DNA of 64,000 bases from Selaginella moellendorffii (GCF_000143415.4 NW_003314264.1:1830525-1894524); one strand, 5' to 3'; shown: positions 23,942-35,588, counted from the first letter of the stretch. Notes: generated by a model not told the origin, from the sequence alone. Numbers and translations are program-made.

Positions 23942-26900
23942 ATGGTAAGTCTTTTAGGCCAAGTAGAAAATGGCATGAGGCCACATGCCATTCAGTAGCA
24001 ACATTGGCATGCACCGATTGGGCTCTCGAGTGCAGTCCGGTTACAGATGGCGTGTAGCCTCACGCCATCTTAGGATGCAGCCTCAAGACATCTGATGCAG
24101 TGGTGAATGGCGTGTGGCCTCACGTTATTTCCAGCTGCTAGCTTTTCATCTGTCAGCTCTAATTGTTGTGCATTTCTGAACAGGCGAGGAATTGCGTTCT
24201 TCTTCCAGCCACTGTCAATGTGGATGCAGAGAAGGGGGAGGAGCTCACCAGTTGGACTTTTGGGATGGAAGGCGAGGATCTAAGGCTGTACAACACAGAT
24301 GGTGGGAGAAAAGAATGCATGGGGATCCTCATCCAAGTGACAGACACTCCATGCAGTTCCATGCAAGAATATGGACTGGCACTTGTGGTAGAGACAGCGT
24401 CCGCCTTCAAGATCCACCTTGCACATCCTAGCGGCTTCCCGGAGGGGGGCAGCGGCTATGAGGAATTCCTAGAGGGAGCTAGGGAGAGGTTGTCTAGGAG
24501 GCCCACAATTGTGACATACGAGGACTTATGCACAACTCTGAGAGCTCGTGCGCTATTGAAGGATTGGATCTTCGAGCAAGTGGCCGTGGAGAGGGTGAGC
24601 ATCGACACCACGCAAGAGATGATGGAAGCGCTGGATTTGTCAAATGAAGACATCGACGAGTACGTGAAGGGGGCCCCCAAGTTCATCGATCTGCTGCGGG
24701 ATGCCACGAAAAGTAAAGCTGAGAAGTTGGATCAGTATACAAATTTCATTAAGATTGATGTCGACCACCGGCTTCAGAAACAGCTCGACCCCGCAGCAGA
24801 GGCCTATCGAGAACCTTACCGGGTATACTTGAATTCGGATGAGGATCAAAGGTGGAGGAGCATCGTTTCCTGCGGAGATGAGCAGGTCAAGAACATCTTT
24901 TGTGTGATGGACTTCACAAACGAGGAGATCACTCATGCAGACGAAGTCAGCTCCATCATTGACTTAATGGTGGGACTTGCAGAGGTGGAATCTTCAGTCC
25001 ACTATATGATCTATGACTCCGAATCCTATCACAAGTTCTGGAAGGCCTTGAACGAGGTGAAGGCTTGGTTGAAAGGCAAGGAGATGTGAGAGATCCATGG
25101 GATAATGGCTAAGAAGAAGATACCGACGAATGTCCGCATCTTCACACTCGCCCTTGTTATTGGTCCTGCAGCAAAGTGGGACTGGAGTGACTTCCCATCT
25201 TCGTTCCACAAGGCCGATCGAATTGATCTGAGGGAGGTCAATTTACCCGTGCCTGAGGAACTGAAGACGGCTATGGAGCTTTCGAATCCAAAGAAAGCTC
25301 CAGGTGCAGCATGGGAAATGCTCAGCTGGGTCTTCAACGCAATAGCGGGTGGGTCACCTGCTTCCGACTCCAAGGGCAAATGCGTTGTCGAGTACAACTG
25401 CGACGGACTATTCTTTTGAGCCGCACTACTCAAGGTTGTCCCGTGTGTTGCGGTGACAAACTCCATTGAAGAGGTGACTTCAATGGAGCATATAATTACA
25501 GTTGCCAAAGAAAAATAGTATCTTCTTTGCGAACCTGGTGAGTACGCACTTTAAGTTTAAATGTTATCTCACAAGCTCTGTATGCAGGAGCGTGGCCACC
25601 CCCAGATGCTGAAACGGCGTTAACAGCTACTGTTGAAGATACCCATGTTGGGCCAAGCTCACAACCTGCACAAGGTAAGGTCACGTGAGGCCTCACGCCA
25701 TTTTGATTATAGATCGTTGTGAATATTCAGACACGAGGACTGAAAAGTGCACTGGTGGCACGTCGAAGAAGGACAAACAGACAAGCAATAGGAAAAAAGG
25801 AGGTACAAATTATATTTGCAATGGCATGTGGTCTCATGCCATTCCTTGCAGGAGACACTTCTTCAAAGGCAAAACAGGCAAGCACCAGCCAAGCTCAAAC
25901 TGACAGTGGTCATAAAAAGCGAAAGCACGTTGGACAGTCGTCGGGATCAAAGGCGTTTGATTCGAAAAGGAAAAAGGGCAACGAAAAAATAATAGGTAAT
26001 GCCTCGCGGTTATGGCGTGTGTGCTCATGCCATTCATTGCAGATCAAGGGCTGAGTGAAAGCAGGCAGTCACCACCTCCTGACTCAGATTCCTATGGCGG
26101 ACTGCCCTTCCCCAATCTCAATGGAGAGGTACAATGGATGAGGGATGCTTTTCAAGTCAGGGCCACGTTTTTCTCATCTCGTCGTCTTCGAAGGGTGCAA
26201 GAACGTGCAGAAACCATGTTAAGACAGTCGGGTGAGGATGCGGTCCTAGGTCATGCACTAAAACAGGCTATGGATGTCTTGTATTTTGAGATGGAGACTC
26301 GGCCAGATGATTTTCCCAAGATGGTCCTGGAAGAACAAGCCATCCAGCTTGAGCAGCCTATGGAAGAAATGCAGGAGGGGGATGAGGAGCCAGAGAAAGA
26401 TAATGAGCAGGAAGAGCAGAAGGACAAAGAGGAGGACAAAGAAGAAGAGGACGAAGAAGAGGAGGACGAAGAGGACTTGGATGGTCCTCACAATGGTGAC
26501 GATCACAATAACGACGACAACGATGATGACGATGATGGCTAGCCTGAGGTGGCCAAAGAGCAGCAGAGGAAGGTCATACAAGATAAACCATCAGGTAAAT
26601 AATAGTACATCCATTCCTAACCTTTTACCATTTCTAACATTGTCGATGTAGGTCGCAGAGCAAATGGTAAGTAGAGATTATTCAGTTGAATTTACAAACT
26701 CTAGCCTTTAGTGTCGAGGAAGGATAGTGCCAAGCAAGGGTCGAAACGTATGTCCAATCCTTCAGAATCAGCAGTGCGCCCAAGTGATATCGGTCCTAGT
26801 TCCTCAATAGCAGTTGATGGTAAATACAGTATAGTCGATTCAATGTGCTAATGAGTTTGTTTTTAGTAGCACGGGAGGATACTATCTCAATCGAAGGGAG

Positions 26901-28361
26901 ATATTTGGACATGCATATAGATCCGCCAGTGGACTCTACTTGCCTACAAGAGTCATCAGAGCTGGTGGAGGCTACTATCCATATCAACGCCAAGCAAGCT
27001 GACCACACTCCACTTGATGCTGCCCATACCACTGCGTCAATCTTGTCCACGTATCCAACTGACGGTGACCAGGCGCCATTGGACCCGCATGAGGCCGCCC
27101 CAGCCACCGAGCCGGTCGTATCCTCATTTCCAACGGACTCAACATGTGCCCAATCGTCTGACTATGCGCCGTTGGAACCTCCCTACACCGCCCCTGCTGC
27201 TTGTTCGGTCATGTCCACTTTGCCAACGGAGGCACCAGCTGAAATGGCGTGTGATCACACGCCATCGGAACCACCCCATGCCACTGTTGAGCTAGTTGTA
27301 CCAGAGTCTACAGCTGAAATGGCATGTGCCCACATGCCATCGGATGCGATTGACCCCACATTGCAGAGGAGAGTATTTCCGCCCTTCACGTTTCCTCGAC
27401 CAAAACCCTCTCAACGACCATCGGGAGCACCATTCGCTAATATTGTAGATGGTAAAATTGACTTGTACCATTTTTTATGCTGACGCATTTCATTTCAGAG
27501 TCACGGCGAAGGTACTGTATCGTTTTTGATCTGAACAGTGTCCTTTTCTCCCATGAGCGTGGCTCGTCCTCGAATGTCACTGCACCCTCCAAAGCCTGCG
27601 GTCGCAAGTTGGTCAAAAGAGACAGATTCACATTAATCACACAGGAGAAACTGTGGGATCTAATAATGACCATGCGACACTTAAAACAGAGGGCCGGGTT
27701 TAATTTGCAATTGGGAGTTTGGACATCCATGATGCGCCACAATGCATTAACGTTGCTACAGATGATGCATGATCAGATGCGAGTAATATTACCATTTGAC
27801 TTTCTCCTAACGTAGGAGGATTGCTTGACTATGGTCCATGTGAGGGGTAGCAAGCCCATCTTCGTCAAGCCAGAGGCTGTAGTGATGAATCGGACTGCTA
27901 GGTCAAGTGAAATCCTCATCATTGATGACTCGCCGATTAAAACTGTAGCGAACACACACACATATGCAATGCACCCCATCTCTTGCAGTATGGAAACTCG
28001 GGAGAAGAAACTGTATGTTCTGGGGGACCTTGCAAAACGGCTTGGACTGATGGTGATAGAGAACCGGCCAGTCCAGGAGGTGGCTGCAGAAATCAACCAA
28101 ATGGCAGATGGAACGGTATATCAGAAGCCATTTGATCGGACAGACACCAGTCATCATTTATGGCATGTATATTGTCTAGCCAAGCACTATCCACATCTCC
28201 ATAATCTGCTCAACTGGATGGGTTCTTCAACCACTGAACATGAGCGTGGACGTACTAGAGAAGAGATGGCATTACTATTGGGTTTAAATCCTGATAGTAT
28301 GGAGAGTGATGAAATTCCAAGATTATTGTATAGGCGTTGGAGGCAAAAAATAACAGTCTAA
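23942..28361 (+). pseudogene. Decayed copy of the ParB-like/HAD transposon gene, ParB part deleted
   Basis: Homologous exon by exon to the gene at 45315-50937. Codon 1 is ATG at 23942, and the first intron ends at 24183. After a threonine-isoleucine pair at about 24510 the frame jumps straight to the segment that in B follows the ParB-like domain. The deletion is about 1.2 kb, in frame, with ATT shared at the junction. Nonsense codons absent from B occur at about 25087 (TGA), 25417 (TGA), 25516 (TAG) and 27813 (TAG). Each is explained by C-to-T change, one with an added G-to-A. The HAD-like domain at the end (27499-28361) is otherwise intact. Confidence 0.8.
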
Positions 28362-28779
28362 GATGGCATGTATTTATTTAAAAATGTAACTTATTATGGC
28401 ATGGGGTTCCATGCCATTGTATTAATATTAAAAGACAATTCTTTGAGAGGATTTGCATTATACTAGAAGTGTTACAGCATGTTATTGGAAGTCTACGAAG
28501 TTGTTTTATTAATAATGGGAAAGTAAAGATTGAATGGGGACTTGGGCTCCACCTAGACTCGGAGCAACTGAGCCAATATTAAAAGGATGGAAAGAAATTG
28601 GACGACGATGACAAGGAGAAGAGAGAGGTGAAGCAGTGGCAGGGGGAGGAGAAGTGATTGAGTAGACATTTCCTTGTTTAAAATAAAATGGCATGTGCCT
28701 TAATGCAGTTGAATTTTGTTATATTTATATACTATATAAAGGTTTGGAAACCTTATTTTACAAGTGGGATAATGACAAT

Positions 28780-28803
28780 TCCCACTTTAACGAAATAGAG
28801 CTT
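28780..28803 (+). repeat. Right terminal inverted repeat of transposon A
   Basis: 24 bp, identical to 51356-51379, ending GAAATAGAGCTT. Followed by the target duplication CATG (28804-28807). Confidence 0.85.
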
Positions 28804-29507
28804 CATGACGGACCTCTTGCGGGACACGGCGGAGTGCCCAAGATGATGGGCTTACTCAAGACGAAGTACCATTGGCCAGATATGGCTAAGGACGTCCAAA
28901 ACTATGTAAAGACATGTCCAACATGTCAGCAAATAAAAGCCGTGACTAAGGCTAGTGGGGGCTTGTTGCAAAGCATCCCAATTCCAGATTGTCCGTGGAA
29001 ATGTCTTACGATGGACTTCATCACGGGACTTCCCCCAAGTGAGGGGTTTGATGCGATATTCGTGGTGGTGGACCGATTTTCGAAAATGGCACATTTCATA
29101 CCCACCACAACGGAGGTGGATGCGGAAGGTGTGGCGAAGCTGTTCTTCGAACAAGTGGTTCGAGTGCGAGGAAGACCGAAAGAGATCATCTCAGATTGAG
29201 ATAAGATCTTCACCAGTAGGTTCTGGAGGACTCTCCTGGAACAGTATCGCACCAAATTGAAATTCAGCACAGTCTATCACCCACAGACAGGTGTGGGGTA
29301 TTAAGTCAAGTTTGTTGGCACTAACACTTCTTGACAGACAGACAAACGGAAAGGGTGAATAGGCAGCTGGAGGATTATTTGTGATGCTATGTCTCGGGAG
29401 ACCAGACCAATTGGGTAAGTCATTTGGGACTTGCGGAAATGTGTTATAACAACTCACCACATTCGAGTATCGGGGTGAGTCCATGGGAGGTCATCAATGG
29501 GCGAGCT
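28804..29507 (+). pseudogene. Ty3/gypsy integrase fragment, plus strand
   Basis: Starts in the HHCC zinc-binding region (H-D-GPLAGHGG, then CPTCQQIKA), followed by the catalytic core: MDFITGLP with the first Asp, DRFSKMAHFIP, and EIISD with the second Asp. The conserved HPQTD-QTERVN segment is interrupted by 47 bp at 29291-29337. Nonsense codons at 29197-29199 and 29382-29384 are TGA where the family usually has Arg, consistent with CGA-to-TGA. The frame ends at 29507, where it meets an inverted transposon end. It is detached from its reverse transcriptase, which lies on the other strand beyond 29641. Confidence 0.85.
29291..29337 (+). other. 47-nt intron-like insert in the integrase gene
   Basis: Starts GT and ends AG, with a CACTAAC branch-point-like motif 13 nt before a TTCTTGACAG acceptor. 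Removing it restores the conserved integrase reading HPQTDRQTERVN exactly. Both sides carry GACAG, so a 5-bp target duplication is possible. Its length matches the 38-57 nt introns of the transposon genes. Inference: a recently gained intron, since reverse transcription would have removed an older one. Confidence 0.6.
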
Positions 29508-29636
29508 GTCACCATGCCCCATATATGTCTAGCCCCTGGACAAAAAACATATAATTTCATGTCATTTTCAAATACTTGAAAATTTGTACCTAGTCCCATT
29601 TTACTGAATAAATCCCACTTTAACGAAATAGAGCTT
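29508..29636 (-). mobile_element. Left end of transposon A, inverted fragment
   Basis: 129 bp matching 38936-39064 of copy B, read on the minus strand. The terminal repeat is 29613-29636 and CATG follows at 29637-29640. The inner junction with integrase falls in an 11-bp stretch (GTCACCATGCC, 29508-29518) present in both partners, suggesting a microhomology-mediated join. Confidence 0.75.
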
Positions 29637-29640
29637 CATG

Positions 29641-32152
29641 ACACTCTTCTAAGGCTACCTTCCTTAGTTCCCCTTCTGGAACATACACCCTCGTTTGCTT
29701 GTAATAGATGCTTCTGTGGTGTTCCGCATAGCCCGTTTTCTCTGCCGTTGGCAGCTCACCTCTCTGGTGAGCTTCCCGTGCCTCTAGATTCCTCAGCAAC
29801 ACTTCTTGTGCTAGACCATCGTTCTCATATGCTGCCGCACATCATCCCAGAAGGTTGTTGTTGTGCTGGATATTGCCAACCTCAAGCTCGCTTTTCGACT
29901 TAGCGCATCCACCACGATGTTGCTCTTCCTAGGCTTGTATAGAATCTCGCAATCAAACTCGGCCAAGGCATTAGCCCACCGACCTTGTTTCCCTCTCAGG
30001 TTGGGCTGTGACAAGAAGTGTTTCGTTGCCACATTGTCCATGTAAACCTTGAAGTGTCTCCCAAGGTAGTGTCGCCACTCCTTGAGCGCTTTGACCACCG
30101 CAAACAATTCCTTCTCGTGGGCAGGCCACTTCCGTTGAGCCTTGTCCAACTTCTTCGAGAAGAACGCTACCGGATGGTATTCTTGCTTCAAAACTGCGCC
30201 CAACGCAAAGTCTGAAGCATCCGTTTCTACCTCAAAGTCCTTACCAAAGTCTGGTAATGCCAATACGGGAGCCTTCCTCAACTTCCCTTTGAGGTGGACG
30301 AATGCCGCCTCGCATTCCGCTGTCCATACCATCTTCCCTTTTCCTGTTTGGTCCGTTAAGGGTAGGGCCACTCTCGAATAGTGTCTGATAAACTTTCAAT
30401 AGTAGTTGCATAGCCCCAAGAATGCCCTCAACTCGTGTACATTCGATGGTCGCTCCCATTCCTGGATCGCTTGGACCTTCTCCGGGTCCACCTTGAGCCC
30501 GTCCTGGCCCACCACATGCCTGAGAAACTTTACCTCTTATTGAGCAAAGTCACATTTGCTCTCTTTAGCATACAGTTTGTGTTCCCTTAGTTTCTCAAAC
30601 ACCTTCGCCAAGTGTTCGGCATGCTCCTTTAGCGTCTCGCTATAGATCAGGATGTCGTCGATATAGACGACCACGAAATGATCCAGATAGGGTACAAAGA
30701 TGTGGTTCATCAGCGCCGAAAACGTTGCCGGCACATTGCATAGCCCGAAGGGCATCACCAGAAACTCAAAGCTCCCATACCTAGTTTGACAGGTTGTCTT
30801 CTCGACATCTTCCTCTGCTACCCTGATCTGGTAGTATCCTGAGCTTAGGTCAATCCTCGAGAAATATTTTGCCTTTCCCAACGTATCGAACAGGTCCTCA
30901 ATCCTGGGCAAAGGGTACTTGTTCTTCTTTGTATACTTGTTGAGCAACCGGTAGTCTATGCACATGCGCATAGATCCATCTTTCTTTTTCACAAATAACA
31001 CGGCGCCCCATACGGCGACTTGCTCAACCTAACATACCCTTTGTCCACCAACTCCTCTAGTTGGCATTTGAGCTCCTCGAGTTCTTTCTCTTTCAAACGA
31101 TAGGGGGGACGAACCACCGCCTCAGCACCCTTGACCAGCTCAATCTTATGTTCTATCGGTTGTGCGGGGGCAACCCCACCGGTAACTCCTCCGGCATGGT
31201 ATCCTGGAATTGGTCCAACACCCATTGGATCACTAAAGGTACTTGTTCTGTTCCTGTCTTTTTGTCACTGTTCACCGAGAGTAAGCACAAAAATACTACC
31301 TTAGTTCCTTTAGTGAGTTGTCTTCTCGTGAACACCAGGTTTAAGCAAGATTCTTTGGCCTTGCTTTGCCCTACCTTTAGATCCTGGGCCTCCACCCTGG
31401 ATCTTCTTCCTTGGGCATTCGCCAGTACCACAAGGTTTCTACCTTGTTCATGCAGGGCTACCATGAACCGATTGAACCAGTCCATTCCGAAGATCACGTC
31501 AAATCCCACCATGTCTAACACGGTGAAATCCATGTCCACTTTCCATGTCCCTACTTCGACTCTCGCTTGTCGAAGTACCTCATTGGTGCTTTGGCTACCT
31601 TGAACAAACTCTATAGTCCTTGGTTTGCCCAGTTGCTGCACCATTAGTCCGGCTTGCCGGACTATGTCTGCAGCCACAAAATTATCCGAAGCACCCGTGT
31701 CAATAAGGATCTTAACAAAGCTACCTTCGAGCTTCCCCCGGAGGGCTAGTAGATGTCGCGAATGACTCTCTACCAAAGTTGCTCGTGTAATGAGTAACTT
31801 TGAGTTAGGGACTGGATCACATACCTCAGTTTGGACTTCACCCGACTTGATGGCCATATTGGCTCTGGCCTTCTTCGGGTAGGGACATTCCCTCGAAAAG
31901 TGTCCCGCTTCACCACAGTTGTAGCATACGTTGTTTCCCACGCTGCTATACGACTTGACCTTCTTATTCGTGGGTTTGTCTCTTTTCGCTTGACACCCCC
32001 ATTTACTCGCTCGCTGGCCACCGGATTTGCCTTTCCGGAACCCCGAGGACTCATTCTTAGAGAAACTCTTCTTGAATTTCCCTCTGCTAAATGTTCCCCT
32101 TGGCGGAGCCTTTTCCTCAGTTCTAGCGAAGGATAGAGGCGGATTGCTGGGA
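29641..32152 (-). pseudogene. Ty3/gypsy gag end and pol (protease, RT, RNase H), minus strand
   Basis: Order on the minus strand: CCHC zinc knuckle CYNCGEAGHFSREC (about 31930-31885); protease with ILIDTGASDNF (about 31700); reverse transcriptase (31225-30537) with the YIDDIL catalytic motif near 30660; RNase H (30371-29811) with an ETDASDFALG start; then the linker leading to the integrase zinc finger. It stops at the CATG duplication of transposon A. Broken by frameshifts near 31165 and 31005 and nonsense codons near 30540 and 30400. The clade was not determined. Confidence 0.85.
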
Positions 32153-32153
32153 G

Positions 32154-33060
32154 ATGGCAAAGGCAGTGCATAAGCGAACCCAGGCGGAGACGGAACCTTC
32201 GCCAGAGCTGGAGCCTCCGGTCGAACAAGAGGCTATGGATGAGGAATCCTTGCATGAGGAGGACTCCAGTGAGGAAACTTCCAAACAGGAGTCCAGTGGC
32301 GAGGTTTGGTCGTCCAAGGCTCAATTGGACGTTTTAGAAGGACAATTGGCGCAAACCAATGCCCTACTAGAGACTCTCGTACGCAAGCTAAAGCGTGACG
32401 AAAAGCGGAAGAAAAAGCGAAAGACTGCAGATGCTAGCAGCGCAGAAGGTGCGGACCCTTCGGCAGGGACTGAGGCAAAACCAAACAAGGTCGAACAGAC
32501 CGAAGTGGAATCAGTCCCTCAGGCAGTTCCCAAGTACAAACCAAAGCCCCCACCGGTCTTCAAGGGAGTGAACGACTATAAGGTGGTGGAGGATTGGTTT
32601 TACGATATAGAGGACTACTTCCGAGCGTTGTGATTACCGAGCTCGGAGAAGGTCCCATATGCAAAACCATACTTGGCAGATAATGCCAAGTCTTAGTGGA
32701 GAACGACAGAGGCCAACGAAGGACCGATGGCCACTTGGGAAATGATGAAGGCGAGGATCCGCGCAACTTACGTTCCTCCAAATGCTACCCTGCATCTAAG
32801 GGACAAGCTAAGTAGGCTGAAGCAGACCAGAACCATTCAGGAGTATGTGAATGGGTTTATGGCAAAGAGGATACTTGTCACGGACATGGGGGATATGGAT
32901 GCGTTCCATGCCTTCATATCAGGTTTGCAAACCTAGGCTCGCGGTGAAGTGATGCGGTGGAACCCGACCAACTACAAGGAAGAGTTGGATGTGGCCATCA
33001 AGGTGCATTTCAATGATAACCTGCGAAAGGGGAACACGACATGGTCGGGATCCACGTTTA
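32154..33060 (+). pseudogene. Ty3/gypsy gag N-terminal part, plus strand
   Basis: ATG at 32154. The first 110 residues are acidic, then a K-rich coiled-coil-like stretch, then the retrotransposon gag domain (PPVFKGVNDYKVVEDWFYDIEDYF and on to about 33040). Internal stops at about 32631, 32695 and 32935 fit CGA-to-TGA and TGG-to-TAG changes. It faces away from the pol fragment at 32152, so this element has been rearranged or joined from two copies. The frame dissolves after 33060. Confidence 0.75.
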
Positions 33061-34237
33061 GCAAAGGGGCCAAAATACCAAATTGTAAGCCACAAATTTT
33101 TCCTTTCCGATTTGCCAGCTTACCTCGTCTATCCGACCTGGCTTGTGCTAAGTTCCCTCGCCAAGGTTTTCGCCTATGGTACCAGCTCCTACTTGGTTCT
33201 ACTTAGTTTTAGCTACTCACTGCACGAGCAATGGAGTGTTAGCCATCCATCTACAGATTCCCAAATCTCTCCCAATCCCCCTCCCCGGGTTAGACTGGAC
33301 TTAAGGTTCGTCTACACTCCCCGCAGGCACAAGCAGCCAAGCACACCAAGCCTCCAGGTTCCTAACACCCCTTGGTACCACAAGGCTTGATCATGGGACC
33401 CTCTAAATCCCAAGCCTTGGGTGCAGCAGTTGCTTCGGGACGTCGGGGTGAAACACCGTGGCTTAACGGCCCGGTATGGGTACCTCTACCCCCCCACTTC
33501 CATCCCGAAGGGAAGGCCCAAGCCCCTAGGAAGGGCGAGGACCAATGAGCCACAATGTACTCAAGTGGGGCACCACTCCACATGAGCCAGGAGCACCGCA
33601 GTCGGTTTCCCTTTCAAGAGTGGGAGCTGCTCTTGAGCACTTCCCTGGGTGGCCCCTCCGGCACCACCCAAGCCCATGCTCACTCCCACCCAAGGCCCCT
33701 CGGCCCCAGTCTCAACCTCAAGCCAATTTGGAAGCACCACTGGAGAGTTCCTTCAAGACTGGTTCTTGGACCTCACTATCCCTACTATACTTTTGGAACC
33801 CCCTGCAGCCCCCCCCCCCCCCTAGGAGATGCACGCTTTGGGCTTTCACCCCTTGACCCGTATTAGTACTCGGACTTAGTCTCTAGCTGATCTCGGACTC
33901 GATCTCGGATCCGACTTCGGATTCAGTTTCGGACTAAATCTTGAACTCGATCTCGGACCCGATCTCGGACCCGACCTCGGACTCGATCTCGGACTCGGTC
34001 TCGGACCCGATTTCGGATCTCGGACTCCGTCTTGAGCTCGGTCTCGAACTCGGTCTCCGAGTCGGTCTTGGACTCGATTCCGAACTCTATTTCGAACTCG
34101 GTCTTAGAGTCGGTCTTGGACTCGATCTTAGACTTGGTCTCATCCGATGAACTCTTTATCATTTTGGTCAAGCTTTTCGGGGCTCCTTTAGCATATGACA
34201 CCTCGGCGAGTTGGTTCCTTACAAGTGTGTGTTTCTC
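33061..34237 (-). repeat. LTR-like sequence, minus strand, with minisatellite
   Basis: The segment 33770-33860 matches, on the minus strand, the promoter-like block of the family-1 and family-2 LTRs (GGTGAAAGCCCAAA... CCAAAAGTATAGTAGGG), including a C-rich tract in between. From about 33870 to 34140 there is a minisatellite of CTCGGACTCGATCTCGGACC type. No clear LTR ends or target duplication, so the boundaries are approximate. No protein gene. Confidence 0.45.
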
Positions 34238-34438
34238 AAGGGGGGGGGGGGGGGGGAAGGGGGGGGGGGGGGGGGCGGAGGGGGGGGGGGGGGGCGGGGG
34301 GGGGGGGGGGGGGGGGGGGGGAGATGAAGGGGGGGGGGGGGGGGGCCGGGGGGGGGGTGGGGGGGGGGGGGGGGGCTGGGGGGGGGCGGGTGGCCGGGGG
34401 GGGGGGGGGGGGGGCGGGGGGGGGGGGTGGGGGGGGGG

Positions 34439-34470
<32 letters not shown>

Positions 34471-34766
34471 GGGGAAGGGGCGGGGGGGGCGGGGGGGGGG
34501 GCTGGGTGGGGGGGGGGGGGGGGATGGGGAGGGGGGATTGGGTGGGAGGGGGGGGGGGGGGGGGGGATGGAGGCCGGGGGGGGGGGGGGGGGGGGGGGGG
34601 CCGGGGGGGTGGGTGGGGGGGGGGGGGGGGTTGGTGGTTCGGGGGGGGGGGGGGCGGGGGGGGGGGGGGGGGGGGGGGGGGGGGAGGGGGCGGGGGGGGT
34701 AGACGGGGGGGGGAGGGGCAGGGGAGGGGAGCGGGGGGGGGGGGGGGGGAGGAGGGGGGGTTGGCT

Positions 34767-34798
<32 letters not shown>

Positions 34799-34985
34799 GG
34801 GGCCGGGGGGGGGGGGGGGGGGGGGGGGTGGGGGGGGGGGGGGGGAGCCGTGGTGGAGGGGGGGGTGGGGGGGGGGTCAGGAGGGGGGGGGGGAGGGGGG
34901 AGTGCGTCTGCGGGGGGAGGGGGGGGGGGGGGGGTGGGGGGGGAGGGGGGACGGGGGGGGGGGGGGGGGGCATGGGGGGGGGTGT

Positions 34986-35020
<35 letters not shown>

Positions 35021-35040
35021 GGGGGGGGGCTGCTGTGGGG
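34238..35040 (+). repeat. Near-pure poly-G tract, about 800 bp
   Basis: Runs of 10 to over 25 Gs separated by single other bases. The glycine-rich and proline-rich open frames here are composition artefacts. Either a real, massively expanded G tract in an LTR or a sequencing/assembly artefact. Confidence 0.9.
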
Positions 35041-35536
35041 GGTTCCAAAGGTATAGTAGGGATAGTGGGTAGGTCGGGCATGGACGACCAACCTGAGGCA
35101 TAATCTAGCTCCTACTTGTGTGTCTGTCCTTGTTCTGCATTTGGCTTGGGTCTAAGCCCAAGCTCCATTCCATGCTAGCTAGTGGAGTACCCATATCCTC
35201 ACGTTAGGCCACTGGTATGCCGAAATAGCACCAGACTCCGTTTGGCTCTGTTTTGCATGCTGGTCCTAGCATTAGGATGTTGGTTGCTTCAGGACTGTTC
35301 CAAGTCACTCCGGGCTCCTGTCCCTTCGCTCCTTGGGCTGTATGCTTAGAAGTTGCTCTGTGGTCCGGTTCTATCACTCCTTGGCTCCACGCTTGGGAGT
35401 TTGGCACCATTCCTTCGTTCAGTGGCCCAAGGCCCTGAACCTTGGGTTCCACACCACATTCCTTTGGACACGTGGCATGTGACACATGGCATCTGTCACG
35501 TGGCACAAAGGGGGTTTAGGTTCTGCTTCGTGGTGT

Positions 35537-35563
35537 TATCCTATGGTAAATCACCATAGGATA
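35537..35563. repeat. Hairpin near the family-2 LTR end
   Basis: Perfect 11-bp arms (TATCCTATGGT / ACCATAGGATA) around AAATC, 25 bp before the LTR end. Also in the LTR ending at 53962, and in diverged form near 58350-58385. A conserved R/U5 structure is likely. Confidence 0.7.
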
Positions 35564-35588
35564 AAGGGTAAAAACCACGTGCACTACA

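Larger units (their letters stand above)
21466..28418. repeat. Dispersed short palindromes in transposon A
   Basis: Imperfect palindromes of about 22 bp, half-site ATGGCRTGNGG, at about 21466, 21535, 21632, 23141, 23970, 24046, 24106, 25682, 25820, 26011, 27243, 27318 and 28396. Those at 23970-24130, 25682, 25820 and 26011 lie inside introns. Those at 27243 and 27318 are within coding sequence and give the repeated peptide AEMAC-H-PS. I saw none in the flanking retrotransposons. Confidence 0.8.
20954..28803 (+). mobile_element. DNA transposon copy A, right arm
   Basis: Collinear with 42262-51379 of copy B at very high identity. It begins at 20954 inside the minus-strand transposase gene and ends with the terminal repeat at 28780-28803. 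The target duplication CATG follows at 28804-28807, inside a gypsy integrase gene. The matching left end, also with CATG, is at 29508-29640 in inverted orientation. Relative to B it has lost the ParB-like coding segment and gained several nonsense changes, so it is a dead copy. Confidence 0.8.
34220..35588 (+). repeat. 5' LTR of family-2 retrotransposon, left-truncated, with expanded G tract
   Basis: From about 35041 to 35588 it matches 53450-53962 of the 3' LTR. The end is ...GTGCACTACA at 35588, followed by a PBS. To the left, the short G tract seen at 53427-53440 is replaced by about 800 bp of G. The upstream 400 bp of the LTR is missing, and foreign LTR-like sequence begins at about 34220. 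Confidence 0.7.

Noticed and set aside
29863-30381. Plus-strand frames across the gypsy RNase H region
   Set aside because: Shadows of the minus-strand pol coding sequence.
34032-35103. 300-350 codon glycine-rich and proline-rich frames
   Set aside because: Pure composition effect of the poly-G tract.
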